DNA of 8,022 bases from Desulfobacula sp. (lineage in GTDB: Bacteria; Desulfobacterota; Desulfobacteria; Desulfobacterales; Desulfobacteraceae): positions 1-8,022 of the forward strand of contig NZ_JAIOSW010000253.1 in the NCBI RefSeq assembly GCF_021107415.1, read 5' to 3'. The notes under the pieces were generated by a model, which was not told the DNA's origin, ran no database searches, and saw only the letters and a program-made list of their open reading frames with translations. Positions 1-5,518 of the stretch are shown here, in pieces. The position numbers and the translations under genes were made by a program. Every line of letters begins with the position of its first letter. Position 1 is the first letter of the stretch.

Positions 1-451
1 CGGCAGATATCATCGTTCTATCCCCCCCGCGCACCGGACGGACATAATAATTTGTCCCTGCCTCGTTATAGGACACTACACCGTTTTGAAAATTCACATA
101 CCAGGCCCGCGAGGGATCTGACATATTGATGGTCGAACTCCAGTAACCACTGGAAACAGTCCCTGCAAAAACAGAATGCACTATGGCAGGATCATAAGCT
201 GAATAGTCTACAATAGACTGCAGTGCATTGCGGTCCGGCAGCCGCCAGTCATTATGATTGCCCCAGGTGCCGGTCTCGCAAAGATTTAACGCCTGGGAAA
301 ATGACATGGAGCCCAGGGTCTGATTCAACCAGACAAGACCGGTATCCGTATCGGTAATGGTGCCGTCGCCATTGTCAATATATCCGGCCAGGCATTGTCC
401 TGCCAAAATCAGAAAGAAAACCATTCCTGCTGTAAAATGTCTTATGCGCAT
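1..451 (-). CDS. Exported DUF1566/Lcl-domain protein, C-terminus outside window
   Basis: This frame is open from ATG at 451 to the left edge (150 codons, no stop), so the gene is partial at its 3' end. Residues 1-22 form a signal peptide: basic MRIRH, a hydrophobic stretch, and a likely cut after CLA. The mature part shows the DUF1566 (Lcl C-terminal) pattern: DNGDGTITDTDTGLVW near 26-41, NDWRLPD near 67-73, and YWSST...AW.V.F.NG...YYVR.V near 103-140. DUF1566 domains adopt a C-type-lectin-like fold and are known DGR targets. The start lies only 35 nt after the RT stop, with an AAGGA ribosome site about 10 nt upstream, so it is probably the last gene of the DGR operon. Its lectin region aligns without gaps to the TR-encoded peptide over 39 residues. 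At nucleotide level, however, it differs at many non-adenine positions, so it is a paralogue of the target and not a current VR of this TR. Confidence 0.85.
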   Translation of the reverse strand, partial: MRIRHFTAGMVFFLILAGQCLAGYIDNGDGTITDTDTGLVWLNQTLGSMSFSQALNLCETGTWGNHNDWRLPDRNALQSIVDYSAYDPAIVHSVFAGTVSSGYWSSTINMSDPSRAWYVNFQNGVVSYNEAGTNYYVRPVRGGDRTMISA

Positions 452-486
452 CTGTTACCAGTCCTTTATTGATCTTTTTATCGGTT

Positions 487-2148
487 TCATGCTGCCGCCC
501 TTTCTTCACAAGGCATAATCCTGTATAAGTTTTTTATGCTTCGCTCCCTGATAAAGTGCCCGGCACGATGCGTTTCATTGATAACTACCACATCTTTTCC
601 CTGAGAAAGCATTTTTTTGCAATACTGATTTACCATGGCAACGGGGAAGCCGGACATATATTTGATTTTTCGTCTGTGATTTTCCATTACCCTCAACTTG
701 AGCAACGAACCAGCAGAAAGGGCATCATTCCCATAAAATTCATAAAATTTCCCTACCTTAAAAAAAATGATGCTATCTTTGAACAGGCTTCTAAAATAAG
801 CATGCTGTGCCCTGACACTCAAAAATACCTTTTTTATATTATATTTTTTATGTATTCTGCCCTTTGAAAAATAAAAATATTCATTGAGCCAGTCATTTTT
901 TTTCATCAGTTCTGTGACCAGCCGGAAAGAGGAAGCATGCTTAAAATGCCCCATATAAGAAGCAATAGTCTGGAAAAGATTTTGAACAAGCTGATCATCC
1001 ATGTTAAACACGGCAACCCTGCAGTGATCCAGCCTTGTCTCTTTTACCAGTATATTTTTGAATAAAATAATTTTCAGTTTCAGGTTGCCAACGACCCTGT
1101 TTCTGACCAGCAGATAATCCGGCCTGACAATATACCCGAGGAAATCGGCCCCGTTTGATACAGGAATCGGTCCTTTGTCCTGTTTCAAGGTCAATAAAAG
1201 CGATGATCTTAAAAAAAAATCGATCTTTTTCCGCCATTCTACAAGTCTTTCCCTGTTTTCAGAAACCAGGATAAAATCATCCACATATCTGATATAATAA
1301 CGGCATTTCAGGTCATGTTTTATGTACTGGTCAAGCTCGTTGAGATACACATTGGCAAAAAACTGGGACGTGAGGTTCCCAATGGGCAGCCCCATTCCAG
1401 TTTCAACTTTGAAAAGTGATTTGTGAGCAGGAACCATGTCACGCTTTTTTTTATCCCCCTTGAAATAATAATCCCTGGTGCAGTCATGAAAAACTATCCT
1501 GTGGAGCAAATATAACAGAGCATCCGCCATGGGGTGCATTTTTTTTTGGATTCCTTTTTCCAGTATGCGAAAAAGGATGTCCTTATCAATACTCATGAAA
1601 AAAGAACGTATGTCCATCTGGAGAAACCATGCTTTTTTCTTTCTGCTGCAAGATGACTGATTCATGAATTTTCCAAGTCTTTTAACCGCACTGTGGATAC
1701 CTTTGTCCTTTCTGGAAGCATAACTGTCAAAAACAAACCAGGGCTCCCAGATCTTTTCAAGTTCCCGCACCAGGAGGTGATGCACCACCCTGTCTTTGAA
1801 ATCAGCAGCAAAAATCTCTCGGCACTTGGGGGTTGTGGTCACAAAACAGACAGAGCGGGATGGCTGATATATACCCTGTTGTACCTCTTGCGCAAGGTTA
1901 AACAGATTTTCAAGCAAGTCCGATTCAAACCTCATGGCATTGATGGTACTCCTTTTCCGCCTCCGGCAGTCCAGATACGCCTTGTAAATCGAGGCAAAAA
2001 AAAACAGGTCACACTTTCCGGAGCTGACCGCCCGCACATAATACTTATTTGACTTATTGTTGTTGTTCACGTTACCATTATTGAAATTCACGTTCCACGC
2101 GTTGTCAGTATTATTCTTATTGGTAGAAGACGACCAGTATACGCCCAC
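487..2148 (-). CDS. DGR reverse transcriptase with C-terminal MutS domain-I-like module
   Basis: This is the RT that would copy the TR RNA into A-mutagenised cDNA. Numbering is from GTG at 2148. Residues 2-46 are the translated TR. The RT family region begins at once after it (IYKAYLDCRRRKRS, 54-67). It continues with FAADFKDRVVHH (113-124), DSYASRKDKG (141-150), motif A MDIRSFF with Asp179, GLPIGNLTSQ (253-262, the DGR-type variant of the usual QGxxxSP motif), and YVDD (288-291) with catalytic Asp290 and Asp291. The thumb runs to about 430. Residues about 445-545 resemble the N-terminal mismatch-binding domain of MutS: FFKVGKFYEFYGNDA with the FxE motif at Phe468/Glu470, then SGFPVAMVNQY, and a QGKDVVVINET strand. 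The start is uncertain. GTG 2148 has GGAGG 11 nt upstream. The first ATG (1935, Met72) would drop a conserved helix, so GTG 2148 or a GTG inside the TR is preferred. Typical DGR RTs are about 350-450 aa; the excess is the TR leader plus the MutS-like tail. Confidence 0.95.
   Translation of the reverse strand: MGVYWSSSTNKNNTDNAWNVNFNNGNVNNNNKSNKYYVRAVSSGKCDLFFFASIYKAYLDCRRRKRSTINAMRFESDLLENLFNLAQEVQQGIYQPSRSVCFVTTTPKCREIFAADFKDRVVHHLLVRELEKIWEPWFVFDSYASRKDKGIHSAVKRLGKFMNQSSCSRKKKAWFLQMDIRSFFMSIDKDILFRILEKGIQKKMHPMADALLYLLHRIVFHDCTRDYYFKGDKKKRDMVPAHKSLFKVETGMGLPIGNLTSQFFANVYLNELDQYIKHDLKCRYYIRYVDDFILVSENRERLVEWRKKIDFFLRSSLLLTLKQDKGPIPVSNGADFLGYIVRPDYLLVRNRVVGNLKLKIILFKNILVKETRLDHCRVAVFNMDDQLVQNLFQTIASYMGHFKHASSFRLVTELMKKNDWLNEYFYFSKGRIHKKYNIKKVFLSVRAQHAYFRSLFKDSIIFFKVGKFYEFYGNDALSAGSLLKLRVMENHRRKIKYMSGFPVAMVNQYCKKMLSQGKDVVVINETHRAGHFIRERSIKNLYRIMPCEERAAA
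2012..2144 (-). repeat. DGR template repeat (TR)
   Basis: This 133-bp copy aligns without gaps to the VR at 2711-2843 (constant offset 699). Read on the minus strand it is very rich in AAC/AAT codons: 14 Asn in the 25 codons between TR-frame residues 10 and 34. That is the usual design, since mutating AAY never gives a stop and reaches many amino acids. TR and VR differ at 20 sites. All are T on the plus strand, that is A on the TR coding strand, giving 9 A to G, 7 A to C and 4 A to T. None of the 87 non-A positions differs. It lies between avd and the RT core, the usual place in Bordetella-phage-type DGRs. The A-free direction of change identifies this copy, and not the one at 2711, as the template. 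Confidence 0.97.
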
Positions 2149-2166
2149 GGCTAACCTTACCTCCCC
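2149..2166 (-). promoter_or_regulatory. Ribosome-binding site that allows translation through the TR
   Basis: GGGGAGG on the minus strand (GGAGG at 2164-2160) lies 11 nt before GTG at 2148. That GTG is in frame with the TR in the VR reading frame and with the RT. It decides whether the RT carries a TR-encoded leader. Functional use is inferred. Confidence 0.5.
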
Positions 2167-2220
2167 ACTTCACAGCCTTTTACAGCCCACCGGTCGCAGG
2201 TTGCCCCACTTCCTGAATTA

Positions 2221-2652
2221 TCATGCCCGGTTTCCGGGCGGAGGAGGCGCACAGTGTGTATTGGCACGCCCTGAAACTTTCAAATATTTTGAATGTTTCA
2301 GGTTCCGGCCCCTGGTACTTTTCAACCATCCCTCGCTCTGTCTGCATAAAATTGTGGCAAGACCTGCGGCGTGCTGAAAGCTTTTAAAATTTTGAAACGT
2401 TTTAGCCTCCATGGCGAACACCAGCATGGATTTGAGCATGTCACAGGTCTCCACCAGTTGTTCAAGTATTTTTTCCCGGTCTCTTGCCGAGTTGGCGCGT
2501 ATCACAAGCTGGATCACCTTCCGGGAAAGATCCCTTAAGTCAGTGCCGATGGTATATTTATTATATCGGCTGAAATTCCTGACTGTATTCTGGAGATAGA
2601 CGGCAAGCTCCATGGCTTTTCGATACACTGGAAGATGTTCATAACGTGCCAT
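2221..2652 (-). CDS. avd: Avd-like DGR accessory protein (four-helix bundle, S23/IVS-related)
   Basis: Avd proteins form barrel-like homopentamers that bind the RT and the TR RNA, and are needed for cDNA synthesis and retrohoming. This one is small, basic and helical. It has the usual opening RYEHLPVYRKAMELA, a second helix TDLRDLSRKVIQLVIRAN, and the closing GWLKS motif near residue 111 from the end-of-family pattern. The start chosen is ATG 2652 (143 aa), because AAAGGG lies 9 nt before it. ATG 2661 (146 aa) would sit directly on that site. About 25-30 residues after GWLKSTR (ending in PPPPGNRA) go beyond the usual family end and are encoded by palindrome-rich DNA. The position between the VR gene and the TR is the classical DGR order. 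Identification by family pattern and context is strong; exact length is less sure. Confidence 0.88.
   Translation of the reverse strand: MARYEHLPVYRKAMELAVYLQNTVRNFSRYNKYTIGTDLRDLSRKVIQLVIRANSARDREKILEQLVETCDMLKSMLVFAMEAKTFQNFKSFQHAAGLATILCRQSEGWLKSTRGRNLKHSKYLKVSGRANTHCAPPPPGNRA
2225..2239. repeat. GC-rich hairpin at the avd 3' end
   Basis: A perfect 6-bp stem (GCCCGG / CCGGGC) with a 3-nt TTT/AAA loop overlaps the last codons of avd. No T-run follows on either strand, so it is not a standard terminator. It lies about 80 nt upstream of the TR and could mark an edge of the TR-containing RNA. Confidence 0.6.
2270..2302. repeat. Strong palindrome inside the avd 3' extension
   Basis: This is an inverted repeat with 15-nt arms (2270-2284 and 2288-2302), one mismatched pair and a 3-nt loop. 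In the minus-strand RNA it would make a stable AU-rich hairpin about 125 nt before the TR. A sequence-related but less perfect palindrome lies at 2373-2406 in the same gene. Confidence 0.75.
2373..2406. repeat. Second, related imperfect palindrome inside avd
   Basis: Arms of 17 nt meet at 2389/2390. Thirteen pairs are Watson-Crick, two are wobble and two are mismatched. It shares the CTGAAA...TTTTGAA...GTTT pattern of the palindrome at 2270-2302. It lies within the conserved part of the protein (around TFQNFKSFQH), so the resemblance may partly reflect coding. Confidence 0.45.
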
Positions 2653-2672
2653 TTTTTTCATCCCTTTATAGA

Positions 2673-2713
2673 ATTAAAGATCCAAATTACCCAATCACCA
2701 AATCACCCATCAC
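2673..2713 (-). repeat. Degenerate 8-bp tandem repeat just after the VR
   Basis: Between the VR gene stop and avd, the minus strand reads as repeated units of the type GTGATTTG / GTGATTGG / GTAATTTG, with about four degenerate copies. It lies where many DGRs have a hairpin or cruciform that aids target recognition, but I find no strong inverted repeat here. Confidence 0.55.
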
Positions 2714-3423
2714 TGTCCGGAGCTGACCGCCCGCACATAATACTTAAGTGACTTAAGGCGGTGGTTCACGCCACCATTACTGAAACCCACGCGCCACGCG
2801 TAGCCAGTACTAGTCTTATAGGTAGAAGACGACCAGTATACGCTGGAAACAGTCATGGGGAAATAATCTGTATTAATTAACGGTGCAATGGTTTTGCTCA
2901 TGTCCAAAAGAGTTGACAGTTCTTTTACAGTGGGAAGACGCCAGTCGGTTCTCCCGCCATAGGTCATAGTGTTCAAATAGGCTATAAATTCATGGGTATT
3001 GGGACTGTCGCAGGTGCCTGCATTTCCCCCGTTGGTCTCGGGATCAGGATCACACCAGTAATAAGTCGTCTGGTGGTCTGTGGTCTTCATTTCCCATACC
3101 AGACCCGTGACATTGTCCCGCACTGCCTTCCAGTTGCCGGCCTCATCGGGCAGGGCATTGCCGTTTTCGTCCAGTTTGGTATAAGACCTGTCCCCTGTGT
3201 ACTGGGAATCCTGGCCATACCATGGATGGGTGGGTGCCGGACATTCCAGCAGTTCCCCGCCATCGTCATAGTATCTATCCTGGCCCGTATCCGGCCATTG
3301 GAATGCGCTGCCATAAACCGGCAGTAAAAAAAGGAGGACTAAAATCACCCCCCAGACCCTTACAAACTGTAAAACAGAATATTTCTGACTTAATTTTTTT
3401 TTAAACAATCTGATTTCCAACAA
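2710..3423 (-). CDS. DGR target: exported DUF1566/Lcl C-type-lectin-like variable protein
   Basis: This 237-residue protein is the diversified product of the DGR. A long signal peptide is visible: basic residues 5-14, a hydrophobic run about 22-37, and likely cleavage after GSA (residue 40). There is no lipobox, so it is exported to the periplasm or surface. The mature domain is DUF1566/Lcl: VRDNVTGLVWEMK (101-113), a Cys-containing loop (Cys124, Cys138), GGRTDWRLPTVKELSTLLD (156-174), and the lectin-like end VYWSSS...YYVRAVSSGQ. Residues 202, 204, 205, 207, 208, 211, 213, 215, 218, 221-223, 226 and 237 differ from the TR. The start is TTG: two tandem TTG codons (3423, 3420) follow a strong GGGAGG site, 4 and 7 nt away respectively, so the second is the better spaced. 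The gene opens the operon; avd follows 57 nt after its stop. The ligand is unknown. Confidence 0.93.
   Translation of the reverse strand: MLEIRLFKKKLSQKYSVLQFVRVWGVILVLLFLLPVYGSAFQWPDTGQDRYYDDGGELLECPAPTHPWYGQDSQYTGDRSYTKLDENGNALPDEAGNWKAVRDNVTGLVWEMKTTDHQTTYYWCDPDPETNGGNAGTCDSPNTHEFIAYLNTMTYGGRTDWRLPTVKELSTLLDMSKTIAPLINTDYFPMTVSSVYWSSSTYKTSTGYAWRVGFSNGGVNHRLKSLKYYVRAVSSGQ
2711..2843 (-). repeat. DGR variable repeat (VR) in the 3' end of the target gene
   Basis: This is the mutagenised copy of the TR, and it forms codons 194-237 of the DUF1566 target gene. Every difference falls on the first or second base of a codon and all 20 contribute to amino-acid change. Twelve of 14 TR-encoded Asn are replaced (Y, T, S, Y, R, G, S, G, H, R, L, L), one Asp becomes Gly, and a terminal Lys becomes Gln. 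Framework residues (YWSS, AW, V, F, NG, YYVRAV) are untouched. In C-type-lectin DGR targets such diversified residues line the ligand-binding face; that this holds here is inferred from the family. Confidence 0.96.
2716..2746 (-). other. Probable initiation of mutagenic homology (IMH) segment of VR
   Basis: This 31-bp block at the 3' end of VR is identical to TR 2017-2047 and has a GC-rich core (GCGGGCGG on the minus strand). DGRs need such a conserved segment at the VR 3' end to start cDNA integration. Its adenines are unmutated, although those just upstream are changed. One further A to C change sits just 3' of it (2715 versus TR 2016). The assignment rests on position and conservation only. 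Confidence 0.7.
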
Positions 3424-3482
3424 TCCACCTCCCTATATTATGATTGAACCATTCATTCTCCCGGTACTTACACCTAACCGCA

Positions 3483-3511
3483 ATAGTCGTACCCTGAAAC
3501 CATTATGTCAA
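3483..3511 (-). promoter_or_regulatory. Probable sigma-70 promoter of the DGR operon
   Basis: On the minus strand a perfect TTGACA (3511-3506) is followed after 17 nt by GACTAT (3488-3483), a weak -10 that keeps the key A and T. The predicted transcript starts near 3476 and gives a leader of about 55 nt before the TTG starts of the target gene. Confidence 0.55.
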
Positions 3512-3592
3512 TAATAACAATAAATCCTTGAATTTATAATATATTTCTTTATTTTACTATTGTGAAGATATACAAGTTTTTATTTTTATTAT

Positions 3593-3626
3593 GAAAAAAA
3601 GTTCCTAATTTTAGGAACTTTTTTTC
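3593..3626. terminator. Bidirectional rho-independent terminator-like palindrome
   Basis: This is a perfect 16-bp inverted repeat (3593-3608 and 3611-3626) with a TT centre. GTTCCTAA is flanked by seven A on one side and its complement by seven T on the other, so both strands give a hairpin followed by a U-run. It sits between two divergent units. It could stop minus-strand read-through from the yej side and plus-strand read-through from the DGR side. Confidence 0.7.
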
Positions 3627-3711
3627 CACATTTGGTATATATTTTTCACAATATGAAAAAACTCATATTATTTATATTAGGTAATCTTCGGTCCTTGTTG
3701 TCTGTTTTGCC

Positions 3712-3740
3712 TTGAATGTGAGTGCTTGATATAATATAAT
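3712..3740 (+). promoter_or_regulatory. Probable promoter of the DUF4160-DUF2442 pair
   Basis: TTGAAT (3712-3717) is followed after 17 nt by TATAAT (3735-3740). An overlapping TATAAT at 3730-3735 carries an extended -10 (TGATATAAT from 3727). A GAGG ribosome site follows at 3763-3766. Confidence 0.6.
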
Positions 3741-3813
3741 CTTGTTGTAATAAAAAAAAACTGAGGTTTAAACAACTCCACGAATTGCTTTTTTCTTTGG
3801 AATTTCAATTTAT

Positions 3814-4002
3814 ATGTATCTGGGTGATCATGGTATCCCCCATTGTCATGGAGTATATGGCGATTATGCAGCATCATTCAGAGTTGATGACGGCTCAATC
3901 ATTGCCGGCATGATGCCACCAAAACAAAACAATAAAATCAAAGAGTGGATACTTGTAAACACTGAAGAATTGATGGAGAAATGGAATGAGCTCTCCGCTT
4001 AA
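3814..4002 (+). CDS. DUF4160 family protein, start codon apparently lost
   Basis: DUF4160 proteins are small (about 75-90 aa), of unproven function, and usually paired with DUF2442. The visible frame has the family pattern MYLGDHGIPHCHGVYGDYAASF, then VDDGSIIAGMMPP and IKEWILVNTEELMEKWNELSA. Family similarity clearly extends upstream of ATG 3814: codons 3778-3813 read PRIAFFFGISIY, matching the normal N-terminus after Met. The codon where the family Met is expected (3775) is ACT, although GAGG lies 8 nt before it and a good promoter lies upstream. An in-frame TAA at 3769 closes the frame. The gene therefore either starts internally at 3814 (62 aa, truncated), uses an unusual start, or is decaying. 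It overlaps the next gene by 17 nt. Confidence 0.75.
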   Translation: MYLGDHGIPHCHGVYGDYAASFRVDDGSIIAGMMPPKQNNKIKEWILVNTEELMEKWNELSA

Positions 4003-4258
4003 AACACCATGGGATAAAATTATATCAGTAACCCCTGCGGACAACTATTCCCTGGAACTTTTATGGGATAATACCACTGAATCCATCATCAGTCTGAAAA
4101 AAGAAATTCACGATCGTGATATATTCTGGCGGCTTCGTTATCCCCGTTATTTTTCCATGGTAAGAATTGATCCCCTTGGCGGCCTGTTCTGGCCTGAAGG
4201 AGAAGATATGTGCCCTGAATATCTTGCATCCCTGTCCCTGCAGTCCGGCATGAAATAA
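3986..4258 (+). CDS. DUF2442 family protein
   Basis: This 90-aa frame shows the DUF2442 pattern: a strand-rich start (ISVTPADNYSLELLWDN), a middle with LKKEIHDRDIFWRLRYPRYFSMVRIDPLGG, and the closing FWPEGEDMCPEYL. Family members are small DNA-binding-like or antitoxin-like proteins of unproven role. They are often found directly after DUF4160, and I treat the pair as a putative toxin-antitoxin-type module; this is inference. ATG 3986 has GGAG 7 nt upstream, inside the end of DUF4160, so the two are translationally coupled. The frame is intact even though its partner seems damaged at the start. Confidence 0.85.
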   Translation: MSSPLKTPWDKIISVTPADNYSLELLWDNTTESIISLKKEIHDRDIFWRLRYPRYFSMVRIDPLGGLFWPEGEDMCPEYLASLSLQSGMK

Positions 4259-4456
4259 TTTTACATACTATCCATTCAGCAACTGAATCAAAAATATTGA
4301 AGATTATATCTATATGGTCCCTCATATTATTGAGAAAGAATACATTTTTTTGAAAACAATTATCCCGAGTCGAAAAGCTTCAAAGGCTTATAAAAAAGAA
4401 CAGGGAGGGAGAACTAATACCTAAAAAAAGTGTATAATTGAACATTTAGAACATGT
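4259..4456. other. Convergent intergenic region
   Basis: About 200 nt lie between the ends of the DUF2442 gene (plus) and yejE (minus). I see no convincing terminator for either; only a weak AAGC/GCTT stem near 4377-4391. A 36-codon plus-strand frame (4314-4424) lacks a ribosome site and recognisable similarity, and I do not call it. Confidence 0.6.
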
Positions 4457-5518
4457 TCACTCATAAATAGTGTGCAGTTTCGGATCAAAGGCTTCTCTTA
4501 TGCCTTCACCGATAAAGGTGACCGTCATAAGGGTTGTTACAAGAGCTGCTACGACTGAAGAGACAATCCACCAGGCATCCATGTTCTGCCAGCCCTGGGA
4601 CAACAATTCCCCCCAGGAAGGTGTTGGAGCAGGCAGGCCAAACCCCAGATAATCAAGGGAGGTTAAAGCAACTATCCCCCCTGAAATGGCAAAGGGCGCA
4701 TAGGTCACAATCACGGAAATAGTGTTGGGGATAATGTGTTTAAATATAATTCTGGCATGGGATGCTCCAAGAGAACGCACCGCCAGGATATATTCCCTTT
4801 CTTTTTCCTTATAGGTCATGGTTCGCATGACCCAGGTGATGCCGATCCACCCGAAAAATGCCATGATCAACAGCAGAATCATGAAACTGGGAATCACAAT
4901 GGAGGCAATAATAATGATCACATATAAAAACGGGACGTTATTCCAGATTTCGATGATCCGCTGGAAGAACAGATCAAATTTGCCTCCAAAATATCCCATG
5001 GAACAGCCAATGGTGATACCGACGCTATAATTCATGATCAAAAGGACAAAAGAAAAAATAATGGCGGTCCTGAACCCATAGACAAGGCGGGCAAGAATAT
5101 CCCTGCCCACATTATCGGTTCCCAAAAAATGTTTTTCTTTAAATGAGGGGGGAAACGGTGGATAAGAATTGACTTTTAGATCATTCTCATAAGGGTTATA
5201 GGGAACCGGCGGCATGATGATAAAATTGGATGATGCTTCTATATTTTTTTCAGATTTTTGAAATTTCTTTTTAAGATCCCTGTAGTTGGTTTCATAGTCA
5301 TAGCCAAGGTTAAAGACAGAACCCGGGATCATCCTTGTATAGGTCGGCAAATAAAATTTGCCGTTATAATAGACTATCAATGCCCTTGAATTGATAAATG
5401 CCTCGGCAAAAAATGAGATGAAAATCATCACAAAAAGAATAATAAATGACCAGAATCCTCTTTTAATGGAGGCAAATCGCCTGATCTTTTTTATGGTGAC
5501 AGGATTTAACGATATCAT
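4457..5518 (-). CDS. yejE: ABC transporter inner-membrane permease, YejE/OppC type
   Basis: This is the second permease subunit of a Yej-type peptide (microcin C-like or oligopeptide) importer, working with YejB, an ATPase (YejF) and a binding protein (YejA). The 353 residues match the family length. There is an N-terminal membrane segment (about 22-42), a large periplasmic stretch with the family's YYNGKFYLPTY, the FLGTDNVGRDILARLVYGFR motif (131-150), several membrane helices, and the EAA loop contacting the ATPase (EYILAVRSLGASHARIIFKHIIPN, about 242-265). TSLDYLGFGLPAPTPSWGELL and FIGEGIREAFDP close it as in the family. ATG 5518 is preceded by GAGG and lies 10 nt after the yejB stop. yejA and yejF are not in this window. 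Confidence 0.92.
   Translation of the reverse strand: MISLNPVTIKKIRRFASIKRGFWSFIILFVMIFISFFAEAFINSRALIVYYNGKFYLPTYTRMIPGSVFNLGYDYETNYRDLKKKFQKSEKNIEASSNFIIMPPVPYNPYENDLKVNSYPPFPPSFKEKHFLGTDNVGRDILARLVYGFRTAIIFSFVLLIMNYSVGITIGCSMGYFGGKFDLFFQRIIEIWNNVPFLYVIIIIASIVIPSFMILLLIMAFFGWIGITWVMRTMTYKEKEREYILAVRSLGASHARIIFKHIIPNTISVIVTYAPFAISGGIVALTSLDYLGFGLPAPTPSWGELLSQGWQNMDAWWIVSSVVAALVTTLMTVTFIGEGIREAFDPKLHTIYE

Larger units (their letters stand above)
3427..3774. other. AT-rich divergent intergenic region
   Basis: About 350 nt separate the DGR target gene from the plus-strand DUF4160 gene. It holds the minus-strand promoter at 3483-3511, the palindrome at 3593-3626 set inside a wider imperfect inverted repeat (arms 3559-3573 and 3635-3652), and the plus-strand promoter at 3712-3740. 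I see no coding frame that looks real and no RNA gene. Confidence 0.7.

Noticed and set aside
21..145. A second VR for this TR in the partial DUF1566 gene
   Set aside because: The protein pattern matches, but the DNA differs from the TR at many C, G and T positions, so it is homologous but not a mutagenised copy.
556..867. 103-aa plus-strand frame opposite the RT C-terminus
   Set aside because: It is antisense to the MutS-like module, which has clear family motifs.
2225..2239. Rho-independent terminator at the avd end
   Set aside because: The stem is only 6 bp and no T-run follows on the coding strand; the RT downstream must be co-transcribed.
2057..2377. 106-aa plus-strand frame across TR and avd
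   Set aside because: It is a shadow of avd and the TR on the opposite strand, with no family character.
2673..2713. CRISPR-like array
   Set aside because: The repeat units are 8 bp, degenerate and contiguous without spacers.
3677..3877. 66-aa minus-strand frame opposite DUF4160
   Set aside because: It is antisense to a recognised family, low in complexity, and has no ribosome site.
4314..4424. 36-codon plus-strand frame after DUF2442
   Set aside because: It has no ribosome-binding site and no recognisable similarity, and is too short to support.
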